From an uncultured Bacteroidales bacterium (GTDB lineage Bacteria > Bacteroidota > Bacteroidia > Bacteroidales > P3): 64,000 nucleotides of DNA. Under the pieces are notes generated by a model. The model did not search any database. It saw only the letters and a list, made by a program, of their open reading frames with translations, and was not told the origin of the DNA. Both the position numbers and the translations under genes were made by a program. Shown here piece after piece: positions 42,278 through 50,378 of the stretch; within the stretch, counting starts at the first letter, position 1, and each line of letters opens with the position of its first letter. The stretch covers positions 186,001-250,000 of the forward strand of contig CAMUZR010000001.1 of the NCBI GenBank assembly GCA_947165255.1, given 5' to 3'.

Positions 42278-43420
42278 TTATAGTTGGAATTGGTAGGTGT
42301 GGTCGTAGTTGTTCCAGTTGCGGAGGTAGAGGGTGTGGGAGGTTTGGTCGTAGACGTTGCTGTATTGTGTGTCTTCGATGGTGCCTTTGGGGTCGCCCCA
42401 GGCCAGGCCTACCCAGTGCACGAGGCTGAGGCATTCTTGCGCCTGCTGGAGGGTGAGTATTCCGCCACGCTGGGTGAGGTATTCCTCCACCGTGTCGTAG
42501 CGCCACCAGCTGCGGCTGTAGGGGTTGCCGTATTTGGGATTGGGTTCGTCGGTGTGGAACTTGGGGCTGAGCAGGTGGTTGGTGACGGTCATGTGTACGA
42601 GGGCGGTGTCTTTGGGCACGACGAGGGTTTTCCAGCCGTCTTCGAGGTCGAATTCGACGACGGCGGCATTGCCTTGGGCATCGGCCACCATGTAGTGGTA
42701 GCCGCCGCCAGTGACTGTGTCGTGGCGGACGTCGACACTACGGATAAGTTCCACAGCCTCCTCTACAGTGGCGCAGCGGTCAAGCACCAGGCGGATGAGC
42801 ACACTGGTGGCGGCTTTGTGCTTGCCACTCTCTTGGCGGGCGGCTTGCTTGGGCAGGGCCATGATGGACATGCAGAGTCCTTTCTCGTTGACTCCGTCGA
42901 GGGGAGTGTAGATGGCGGCCAGGCACATGAATTTGTCGGTCAGCCGTGTGGGCAGTTTGTCAAGGCTGAAGCCGAAATGAGACATGTCGCAGCAGCTGAT
43001 GGAGGCGTAGCCTTTCTTGGGATGGGAGGTGACCACGAGGGTGGGGTTCTTGAAGTAGTCGTAGTTGCGGCCATACCAGTAGCCGGTGGTGTCGGCCTTG
43101 CGGGCTTGGAAGCTGGTGCATCCGAAGCCGTGGTATTCCCCGTTCTCGTCGGCAAGTTGGTTGCTCTTGATGGTGATGTGGAAGAGGCCTTTGCCGATGC
43201 GGTCGGCTACGTACTGGCCCAGTTTGGCGTTGCCGTCGATGTCATGGCTGAGGAGGTCGTCGAGGTCGTAGTTGGCCTTGTAGTTCATGGTGTAGAGATA
43301 GGGGTTGTCCTCTACGGATTGGATGGAGGCCACGGCTCCGATTTCCTTGCCCCAGATGCAGCCCACGGCAATGAGCAGCGCGAGGATGATGCCTAGGATG
43401 ATGTATAATATCTTCTTCAT
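42278..43420 (-). CDS. C45-type/linear amide C-N hydrolase (Ntn hydrolase), membrane-anchored
   Basis: 380 residues. A hydrophobic N-terminal segment (ILYIILGIILALLIAVGCIW) anchors or exports the protein. The likely nucleophile is Cys 101 in EYHGFGCTSFQ, followed by YWYGRNYDY, as in acyl-CoA:6-APA acyltransferase and choloylglycine hydrolase relatives; LDGVNEKGLCMSIM is also typical. In most Ntn hydrolases the Cys becomes N-terminal after cleavage; here it lies 100 residues in, implying autoprocessing or an inactive form. Substrate amide unknown. Confidence 0.85.
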   Translation of the reverse strand: MKKILYIILGIILALLIAVGCIWGKEIGAVASIQSVEDNPYLYTMNYKANYDLDDLLSHDIDGNAKLGQYVADRIGKGLFHITIKSNQLADENGEYHGFGCTSFQARKADTTGYWYGRNYDYFKNPTLVVTSHPKKGYASISCCDMSHFGFSLDKLPTRLTDKFMCLAAIYTPLDGVNEKGLCMSIMALPKQAARQESGKHKAATSVLIRLVLDRCATVEEAVELIRSVDVRHDTVTGGGYHYMVADAQGNAAVVEFDLEDGWKTLVVPKDTALVHMTVTNHLLSPKFHTDEPNPKYGNPYSRSWWRYDTVEEYLTQRGGILTLQQAQECLSLVHWVGLAWGDPKGTIEDTQYSNVYDQTSHTLYLRNWNNYDHTYQFQL

Positions 43421-43457
43421 AATTGTGTAGTATTAAATAATTTTTTGTAATTATGGT

Positions 43458-43466
43458 GCAAAGGTA
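43458..43466 (-). promoter_or_regulatory. -7 promoter box for the C45 hydrolase gene
   Basis: TACCTTTGC on the minus strand, about 38 bases before the start at 43420. Confidence 0.65.
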
Positions 43467-43576
43467 CGACTTTTTTTCGGTATGGGAAGAAAATTCTTTT
43501 TAAGAGGTAATAAAATGTCCTGAATGTCGTTATTAGAACGAAATTAACCCTATTATTAATTAATCTTTTTTCAGTT

Positions 43577-45892
43577 ATGAATTCCACAATTCTTTTCCGT
43601 CGGGCAGCGATGTTGCTGAGCGCGATGTTGCTGAGCTGCACTGTTGGCTTTGCCCAGAATGACGAGGAAAACCTTAACAAGACCCTCTCGCCCTATTTTG
43701 TGGTGGTGAGCGACAACCCCGAGCAGGACAACCTGCCCCTGAAGGAAACTTCGGTGGATGCGAATATCGTGGGCTCTATTGCCGACGTGACGGTGCGGCA
43801 GGTGTATGTGAACAGCGGCAGGAACCCCATCGAGGCCATCTACACTTTCCCTCTCTCGACCCGTGCCGCCGTATACGGTATGCAGATGCGCATTGGCAAG
43901 CGGCTGGTGCGCGCCCAGATTGAGGAGAAGAAGAAGGCCCGCGCCGACTATGAGAAGGCCAAGCAAGAGGGCAAACGCGCTTCGCTGCTGGAGCAGAGCC
44001 GCCCCAATGTGTTCACCATGAACGTGAGCAACGTCATGGTGGGCGACACCATCGAGGTGGAGCTGAAGTATACCGAGCTTATCGTGCCGGAGAAGGGCAC
44101 TTACAGCTTTGTCTACCCCACCGTGGTGGGTCCCCGCTACAGCAAGGCCAGCAAGAGCAACCAGAACACGGGCGACAGCTTTGTGGAGACGCCCTATACG
44201 AAGGCTGGTACGATGCCTACCTATCGATTTGGCTACAAGGTGCAAATCAGTTCCGCGGTGCCCATTCAGGACATCACCTGCACCAGCCACAAGATGGACA
44301 TCCGCCACGCCGGTACCGGTCGTGCCACCGTCACCCTCAGCCCTGCTGAGGTCCAAGGCGGCAACCGCGACGTGGTGCTCAACTACTCACTGCAGGGCAA
44401 TAAGATTGAGAGCGGTATGCTTTTCTACGAAGGGCAAGACGAGAACTTCTTCCTCTGCATGGTGCAGCCGCCCAAGCGGGTGGCAAAGGAAGAGATACCG
44501 CCGCGTGAGTATATCTTCATCGTAGACGTGTCGGGCTCGATGAATGGTTTCCCGTTGGACCTCACCAAGAAACTGATGCGCAACCTCATTCTGGGGCTGA
44601 AACCCACCGACCGCTTCAACGTCATCCTTTTCTCCTTTGCGCAAGAACAGATGAGCCCGCAGTCGGTGACGGCCACCAAAGAAAATGTCGAGAAGGCCAT
44701 ACACTTTATCGACAACCAGCGCGGCTCGGGCAGTACCGAAGTGCTGGGCGCCCTGCAGATGGCTTTCTCCATACCGCGGGCAGACGAGGACGTCAGCCGC
44801 TCCTTTGTGGTTGTCACCGACGGCTATGTGGATGTGGAGCAGCAGTGCTTCGACCTCATTCGTCGCAACAGCGGCGAGACCAATTTCTTTGCCATCGGCA
44901 TCGGCTCATCGGTCAACCGCTACCTGATAGAGGGCATGGCTTTCTGCGGTGGGGGCGAGCCGCTGATTGTTACGAAGGAAAGTGAGGCGGCCGCCCAGGC
45001 CGAGCGTTTCCGCTCCTATATCAGCACCCCGGTCCTCACCCGCATCACGTTCGACGCGGGTCGCTTCCAGGCATACGACATCGAGCCCGTCAGTGTGCCC
45101 GATATGATGGCCGAACGCCCCATTCTCATCTTTGGCAAGTACAAAGGCAAGCCCCAAGGCACCGTGACCCTGACGGGCAAGGTGGGGCGCAAACCTTTCC
45201 GACAGACCTTCGACCTCTCCAAGGCCAAGGCCGAAAAGGACAATTCGGCGTTACGCTACCTCTGGGCGCGCGAGCGTATCAAATACCTTACCTACAGCGA
45301 GACCCAGCCATACGAGGAAACCTATGGCGAGGGGGCAAAGAAGATTTTGGCGTTGGGCCTCAAGTATAACCTGATGACCAACTACACCTCCTTTGTTGCC
45401 ATCGACGAGGAGATTGTGAACAAGGGAGGCAAGCAGACCACCGTCAAACAGGCGGTGCCGCTGCCCGAAGGTGTTTCGGACTATGCCATAGGGGCCGACG
45501 TGCCAGTTCTCTCGCTGAGTAAGACGGCCTCGATTGGAGGCATTTATGTAGAAGAGGAGGTTGAAGAAGAGGTCTTTCTTGTGGTAGAGGATGACCCCGA
45601 GTTCCCAGGCGGTTTGGATTCGTTGACCCGTTTCATCAAAGCCCACCTCCGCTATCCCCAAGAGGCTCTGGAGAAAGGCATTGAGGGTCGAGTGTATGTG
45701 ACTTTCACGATTGAGGAAGACGGCTCGGTGAGCAACGTGCGGCTGCTGCGCGACATTGGCGGCGGCTGCGGCGCGGAAGCCGTCCGGGTGGTGAAACTGA
45801 TGCCCAAGTGGAAGCCCGGCCGTCAGCGTGGCAAGGCGGTCCGCACCCAATTTAACCTGCCTGTCCAGTTCGTGATTCCTAAAGACAAATGA
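43577..45892 (+). CDS. VIT - von Willebrand A - TonB C-terminal domain protein
   Basis: 771 residues with a signal peptide (ends near CTVGFAQ). Domains in order: VIT (about 40-170; AIYTFPLSTRAAVYGMQM, RADYEKAKQEGKRASLLEQ), vWA (about 310-480; MIDAS IVDVSGSMNG and VVTDGYVD), a linker with acidic run VEEEVEEEV, and a C-terminal TonB-like domain (about 670-771; LRYPQEALEKGIEGRVYVTF and WKPGRQRGKAV). VIT-vWA pairs bind proteins through metal; TonB C-termini contact outer-membrane receptors or fold as periplasmic adaptors. Probably periplasmic. The downstream lipoprotein gene overlaps its stop by 4 bases. Confidence 0.9.
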   Translation: MNSTILFRRAAMLLSAMLLSCTVGFAQNDEENLNKTLSPYFVVVSDNPEQDNLPLKETSVDANIVGSIADVTVRQVYVNSGRNPIEAIYTFPLSTRAAVYGMQMRIGKRLVRAQIEEKKKARADYEKAKQEGKRASLLEQSRPNVFTMNVSNVMVGDTIEVELKYTELIVPEKGTYSFVYPTVVGPRYSKASKSNQNTGDSFVETPYTKAGTMPTYRFGYKVQISSAVPIQDITCTSHKMDIRHAGTGRATVTLSPAEVQGGNRDVVLNYSLQGNKIESGMLFYEGQDENFFLCMVQPPKRVAKEEIPPREYIFIVDVSGSMNGFPLDLTKKLMRNLILGLKPTDRFNVILFSFAQEQMSPQSVTATKENVEKAIHFIDNQRGSGSTEVLGALQMAFSIPRADEDVSRSFVVVTDGYVDVEQQCFDLIRRNSGETNFFAIGIGSSVNRYLIEGMAFCGGGEPLIVTKESEAAAQAERFRSYISTPVLTRITFDAGRFQAYDIEPVSVPDMMAERPILIFGKYKGKPQGTVTLTGKVGRKPFRQTFDLSKAKAEKDNSALRYLWARERIKYLTYSETQPYEETYGEGAKKILALGLKYNLMTNYTSFVAIDEEIVNKGGKQTTVKQAVPLPEGVSDYAIGADVPVLSLSKTASIGGIYVEEEVEEEVFLVVEDDPEFPGGLDSLTRFIKAHLRYPQEALEKGIEGRVYVTFTIEEDGSVSNVRLLRDIGGGCGAEAVRVVKLMPKWKPGRQRGKAVRTQFNLPVQFVIPKDK

Positions 45893-47043
45893 TGCCGCAC
45901 GGGACCCAGTGGCTCTTGGGGGCAGTGCTGCTGGCCTGCTGCATGGCCTGCAAGGGTGGGGGAGAACCCGCCCCGCCCGCTGCTGACAGCGTGGCCGACA
46001 CAGTCCCCATCGCCGAGGAGCCAGCGCCACGCGCCTCCGTCACCTTCATTTTAGGCGAGGACCACTCGCAGTACAACCAGTACTATACTTTGGCCAACCA
46101 TTACTACCGCCTCAGTTCCACCGAGCGGACCGAGGCGGTGGTGACGGGCCTCACCTCGCTGCAGGAGGTGTTGCGCTACCTACAGAAGCACCCGCCAGCC
46201 AATGGCCGTCCCTATGGCCTTATCAACTTGGTGAGTCACGGAAACGAGTTTGTCGACATGGCAATGACCGTCCGCCGTGGCGGCGAGCGCACCTCGGCGC
46301 AGCGCTTACGTGAGGCTCTGCGGCTGCATCGGCTTCCCGTCCTTGACAGCACACTGGTGGACAGCCTTACGGTTGTCTTCCTCCACGGCTGTGCGGTGGG
46401 GCGCAATCAGGAACTATTGAACCAACTGGCAAAGGCCTTCGAGGGCGGAAAGGGCGTGACGGTCAAGGCCGCTAAGCATTTTGAGTACTATGCCTACCTG
46501 GCGGCCAATAGGAATCCCCAATCCATCCGCCATTACTATGCACGGGTGTGGTATGCTTTCTACCATCCCGACTCGGCCATGACCGAAAACGACTATGTGC
46601 GGCAGCTCAACCGTCGCTACCCTCACGACCGGGTACGTTGGCGCAAGGGGCTGCGGTGCCGTTTCCAGCAGAATCCGGCCGATTGCTATCACTATAGTTT
46701 CGAGGTTCCCTGCACATGGGATGAGGTATTCGAATCTCCAAGCGAAATGCCCATGGTAGGTTCACGCAGCCTCCGGAAGCAATGGATTGAGGCGCATGAT
46801 GACTTCCGCCAACTGATGGCGCAGTCGCAGGTGCCGGAGGAATATTTCCAGGTAAAGTTCTTTCGCCGTACCTATCTAGTGTCCGACGACAGCACCGCCC
46901 TCGGGCTGCATGTGCGCGCCAAGGCGGGCGTAATCTGTCTCATTCAGCCCCTCACCGTCAGCGACTCGTCGGGTTGCAACTATCTGCCTTTCGAGCCTGA
47001 CCCATCCGACACCACTGTCTTTGCCTTTGCTCGGCTGCCTTAG
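45889..47043 (+). CDS. Lipoprotein with caspase-like (clan CD) motif
   Basis: 384 residues, start ATGATG overlapping the vWA gene stop. The N-terminus has a hydrophobic segment and a probable lipobox at CMAC (Cys 21). A strand ending GLINLVSHGNE (His 117) and a later strand TVVFLHGCAVG (Cys 168) match the His-Gly and Cys dyad placement of clan CD cysteine peptidases (caspase, gingipain and C25 types). The remainder, including a Cys-containing region, is unlike any family I know. Function inferred as a surface or periplasmic peptidase, or a dead relative, working with the vWA protein. Confidence 0.7.
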   Translation: MMPHGTQWLLGAVLLACCMACKGGGEPAPPAADSVADTVPIAEEPAPRASVTFILGEDHSQYNQYYTLANHYYRLSSTERTEAVVTGLTSLQEVLRYLQKHPPANGRPYGLINLVSHGNEFVDMAMTVRRGGERTSAQRLREALRLHRLPVLDSTLVDSLTVVFLHGCAVGRNQELLNQLAKAFEGGKGVTVKAAKHFEYYAYLAANRNPQSIRHYYARVWYAFYHPDSAMTENDYVRQLNRRYPHDRVRWRKGLRCRFQQNPADCYHYSFEVPCTWDEVFESPSEMPMVGSRSLRKQWIEAHDDFRQLMAQSQVPEEYFQVKFFRRTYLVSDDSTALGLHVRAKAGVICLIQPLTVSDSSGCNYLPFEPDPSDTTVFAFARLP

Positions 47044-47055
47044 GGGTGCTGCGGT

Positions 47056-47733
47056 CTACCACAAAGCTTTCGCCCAGCGGAAATTCTCTTTGCCCGCACC
47101 CATCTCAAAGTAGTAGCAGAAAATGCCCAAGTCTATCTTGGCGTAAGGCGAGAGGCCGGCCTTGGCCTCCACAGTGCCATCGGCAAGGAGGCGGAAGGTG
47201 ACTCGGAACTGATTGAGTGCCGAGGGGGCAAGCAGCACAGCGTCGATGCCGCGGCGGAACCATTCGGGCGCCTGGTCGTAGTCAGGGGCTATCCTGGTGG
47301 CCGCCTTCATGGGATGCTGCTGGCCTTGGGTGGCGCCATGGCCGATGCACATCACGCCCTTGATGGCCTCGTCGGGGCCAATGAGCATATTCTCGGTACG
47401 GCTATAGGTTAGTCCCACCCAGCAGGTGTTTAGCCCCATCATCTGAGCCGAAAGACACAGTTCGGCACCATAGTAGCCCAGTCGTTGGCTAAGGGTGGGC
47501 TGTTTTTTGCCCACAAGGGCGATGAGGTTCTCCACGCCGCTGAATTTGCCGTAGTGGGCCAGCCTTCCGTCGAAGGCCTTGGGGTCGTCCAGCACCAGCT
47601 GCAGGTGCAGGTCGGCCTGGCGGTTGATTTCGGCAATGCGGTTGTTTAGTTGCATCTTCTGCTCCTCAGAGAGGGGCTTTTGCAAATACTGCCGCACAGA
47701 GTGGCGGGCTTGTATGGCATCTTGAATTGTCAT
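47056..47733 (-). CDS. Nitroreductase family protein
   Basis: 225 residues from ATG 47733; the in-frame TTG at 47754 lies at the transcription start and is rejected. FMN-binding features: IQARHSVRQYLQKPLSEEQK at the N-terminus and YYGAELCLSAQMMGLNTCW in the middle. The last part, QFRVTFRLLADGTVEAKAGL, resembles the C-terminal extension of the TM1586-type subgroup. NAD(P)H-dependent reduction of unknown substrates in the cytoplasm. Monocistronic with its own promoter. Confidence 0.88.
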   Translation of the reverse strand: MTIQDAIQARHSVRQYLQKPLSEEQKMQLNNRIAEINRQADLHLQLVLDDPKAFDGRLAHYGKFSGVENLIALVGKKQPTLSQRLGYYGAELCLSAQMMGLNTCWVGLTYSRTENMLIGPDEAIKGVMCIGHGATQGQQHPMKAATRIAPDYDQAPEWFRRGIDAVLLAPSALNQFRVTFRLLADGTVEAKAGLSPYAKIDLGIFCYYFEMGAGKENFRWAKALW

Positions 47734-47757
47734 AGGGTTTGATATTAATTCCAAGGT

Positions 47758-47766
47758 GCAAAGATA
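47758..47766 (-). promoter_or_regulatory. -7 promoter box for the nitroreductase gene
   Basis: TATCTTTGC on the minus strand, 25 bases before ATG 47733. Confidence 0.7.
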
Positions 47767-47938
47767 CTATTTTTTTGTAAAGCCATGAATATTTTTTCTC
47801 CACAGGGTTGTCTTCTACACTCTTATTAGGGAGGATGAAAATATTGGATTGGAGAGATAGAGCACTGTAGAATAGAGGCTTAGTATTCTTCCTTCTGCAA
47901 TGAAAATGTTAAATGCTTGTTATTTTTCAAAAGGATGG

Positions 47939-47969
47939 TTTGTTAATTTTTTTTTCTTAGTACTTTTGC
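47939..47969 (+). promoter_or_regulatory. Promoter of the radical SAM gene
   Basis: TTTG at 47939-47942, 18-base spacer, TACTTTTGC at 47961-47969; ATG 48011 follows after about 40 bases. Confidence 0.75.
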
Positions 47970-48010
47970 ATTGATTTTATTATAAAATATTGTTGTATAG
48001 ACACATTTAC

Positions 48011-49102
48011 ATGTTCAATCTACAGGAATATATGAGCAACAACATCAGCAACATGATGTTGACCGGCTATAAAAACATGCTCAAGAATCCGCGCGAAGCC
48101 CGTTTCATGCTCAAGATGCAGCAAACCTTTAAGAAGTCCGAGCGCCGACGCCAACAGACCGCCCAGGCCGAAGGATTCGAAGTGCCGCCATTTCTTATCT
48201 CCAGCATTTCCAACTCCTGCAATCTGCAATGCAAGGGCTGCTATGCTCGTAAAAACGGCATTGCCGCGGACCCAGGCGCCAGCACCCGTCCCACCCTCAC
48301 CGCCGACCAGTGGAAGCAAATCTTTGAGGAGGCTGCCGCCATTGGCATCAACTTCTCCCTCTTGGTGGGAGGCGAACCCATGATGCGGCGCGACGTGATG
48401 GACAAGGTGGCCGAAGTGAAGGACATGATTTTCCCCGTCTTCACCAACGGCACCCTCATCTCGCCCGTCTCTATCGACTTCTTCCGCAAAAATCTCAACA
48501 TGGTGCCCGTCATCAGTCTTGAGGGCGATATGCAGGGCACCGACAGCCGTCGGGGCAAAGGCATCTTCGAGCGGATACAGCGTTCCATGGCTATGCTGCA
48601 TGAAGAAGACATTTTCTACGGCGTCAGCATCACAGTCACCAGCGAAAACCTCCACCAGGTGGCCGGTGACGAATTTGTAGCACAGTTGCGAAAACAGGGC
48701 TGCCGACTAATCTTCTATGTCGAGTACGTCCCCATCGACGCGGGCACCGAACACCTGGCCCTTACCGAGGCCCAACTTGAAGAGCAGGACCACATCAACG
48801 ACCACCTGCGGCAACTTTTCCCCGACATCATTTTCCTCTCCTTCCCAGGCGACGAGAAATACATGGAGGGCTGCCTGGCGGCCGGCCGCGGATTCTTCCA
48901 CATAGCCCCCGACGGGGCTGCCGAGCCATGCCCCTTCTCGCCCTTCAGCGACAGCAACGTCGTCAGCCTCGGGCTGAAAGGAGCCCTCAAGAGCCCACTC
49001 TTCCGCAAGTTGCGCGACGTGCGGCTGGTAGGCGGCGAGCATAACGGGGGCTGTGCCCTCTACGAGCATCGCGACGAGGTGGAGCAGCTGCTGCACCAAT
49101 AG
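48011..49102 (+). CDS. Radical SAM protein with SPASM-like C-terminus
   Basis: 363 residues from ATG 48011 (MFNLQEYMSN); ATG 48032 is an alternative. The SAM-binding 4Fe-4S motif is CNLQCKGC (Cys 70, 74, 77), followed by the glycine-rich LLVGGEPMMRRDV. The C-terminal third has spaced cysteines (EGCLAAGRGFF, AAEPCPFSPF, NGGCALYEH), as in SPASM/twitch proteins that hold an extra cluster. Related to peptide- or cofactor-modifying enzymes; the substrate is unknown. A flavodoxin-like gene follows by 66 bases and may supply electrons. Confidence 0.9.
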   Translation: MFNLQEYMSNNISNMMLTGYKNMLKNPREARFMLKMQQTFKKSERRRQQTAQAEGFEVPPFLISSISNSCNLQCKGCYARKNGIAADPGASTRPTLTADQWKQIFEEAAAIGINFSLLVGGEPMMRRDVMDKVAEVKDMIFPVFTNGTLISPVSIDFFRKNLNMVPVISLEGDMQGTDSRRGKGIFERIQRSMAMLHEEDIFYGVSITVTSENLHQVAGDEFVAQLRKQGCRLIFYVEYVPIDAGTEHLALTEAQLEEQDHINDHLRQLFPDIIFLSFPGDEKYMEGCLAAGRGFFHIAPDGAAEPCPFSPFSDSNVVSLGLKGALKSPLFRKLRDVRLVGGEHNGGCALYEHRDEVEQLLHQ

Positions 49103-49168
49103 TGAGTTCGCATAAGGCGCTAACTACCAATATCCATTAGATTATTAACCCCAAAACAATAATAAAAC

Positions 49169-49579
49169 ATGAGTATAGCAATCCGCTACTTCAGCCGCAC
49201 CGGCCACATGAAACAGATGGCCGAAGCCGCCGCCTCTGTCCTTGGTCTGGAGGCCCAAACCATTGAACAACCCCTCGACGCCCCCGTGGACGTACTTTTG
49301 CTCGGCACAGCCGTCTATGCCGCAGGCGTCGACGGCAAGGTGAAGGACTTCATTGCCCAACTCGACCCAGCCAAAGTGGGCAAAGTCATCTGCTTCAGCT
49401 CCTCGGCCATTTTGGAGTCCTCCTATGCCCAAGTCAAGAAACTCCTGGAGGAAAGAGGCATAGCGGTCGACAGCCGCGAGTTCCACTGCCGGGGACAGCT
49501 CACCCTGCTCCACCGCGGCCATCCCGACTCCGCCGACATCGAAAACCTCAAAACCTTCGTAAAGTCGCTCAATCTCTAG
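49169..49579 (+). CDS. Flavodoxin-like protein
   Basis: 136 residues. The N-terminal phosphate-binding loop YFSRTGHMKQMAE is a flavodoxin FMN site; VLLLGTAVYAAGVDGKVKDF is the second loop region. Short for the family. It probably carries electrons, possibly to the radical SAM enzyme encoded just upstream on the same strand. Ends 48 bases before a strong terminator. Confidence 0.85.
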   Translation: MSIAIRYFSRTGHMKQMAEAAASVLGLEAQTIEQPLDAPVDVLLLGTAVYAAGVDGKVKDFIAQLDPAKVGKVICFSSSAILESSYAQVKKLLEERGIAVDSREFHCRGQLTLLHRGHPDSADIENLKTFVKSLNL

Positions 49580-49627
49580 TTCGACCAATTGGCCAAACGG
49601 GACCGATTAGAATTGCAGTTAGAAAGA

Positions 49628-49659
49628 AAAAACACAGCCAAAAGCTGTGTTTTTCTTTT
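49628..49659. terminator. Bidirectional hairpin terminator
   Basis: An 11-bp stem (49628-49638 with 49644-49654) with A-rich left and T-rich right flanks. Serves the flavodoxin gene (plus) and the tRNA (minus). Confidence 0.85.
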
Positions 49660-49661
49660 AG

Positions 49662-49733
<72 letters not shown>

Positions 49734-49761
49734 ATGCTTAATTCTTCTGTCGAATTCGGTT

Positions 49762-49770
49762 GCAAAAGTA
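49762..49770 (-). promoter_or_regulatory. -7 promoter box for the initiator tRNA gene
   Basis: TACTTTTGC on the minus strand, about 29 bases upstream of the tRNA 5' end. Confidence 0.7.
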
Positions 49771-50378
49771 CTAACTTTTTCCGACATGGCAAACTTTTTT
49801 TCCTGTCAAAAGTGCACTTTAACATAAGGCACAATCATTCTCAGTGCCTTATAACAAAACTTTAACAAATATATTGTTACTATTTCTGCCCATCAAAATG
49901 CGCCCACAGACCTTTGGAGAACATTTTTTTCACCCTTTTCGGTCTCTATGCTGAGCAATTGATAGGCTTTTTCTGTATATCGTATTCATTATTAGATAAT
50001 AAGGGGATTTTTGTAACGGTTTGCCTTCCGTGGCCGCAGGTTATGGGTGGCTTCGCCATTTCTTGTATACATCCTCTATAGATGCTCTATAGTTCCTCGT
50101 AGCGAGCATCCAAGAACAATAGTCTATCGCCCCCTTGGCGGAGAAGGTAAGAGAGGGGCTACTGGAGCGGCGGAAAGTGAGTGAGTCACAGCCGCTAACG
50201 TGGCCATGCTGGGGTAGGAGGCGAGTGAGGGTTGGGGCGGGGTATGATGGAATGTGGGAGCGCTGCTATGGGCGGAGGGTGATGCGGCGGAAGGCGTTTC
50301 TTTTTTGAGGCGGTGGCACAATATTTCGCATCAGACGGCGTTATGCCTTCTGAATTTGAAGAAATAAAATAACATCCT
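49771..50378. other. Gene-free stretch between tRNA-fMet and porX
   Basis: About 600 bases. AT-rich on the left, G-rich on the right. Minus-strand ORFs near 50124-50516 are low-complexity translations. I see no RNA gene, repeat or canonical promoter for porX. Confidence 0.6.
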
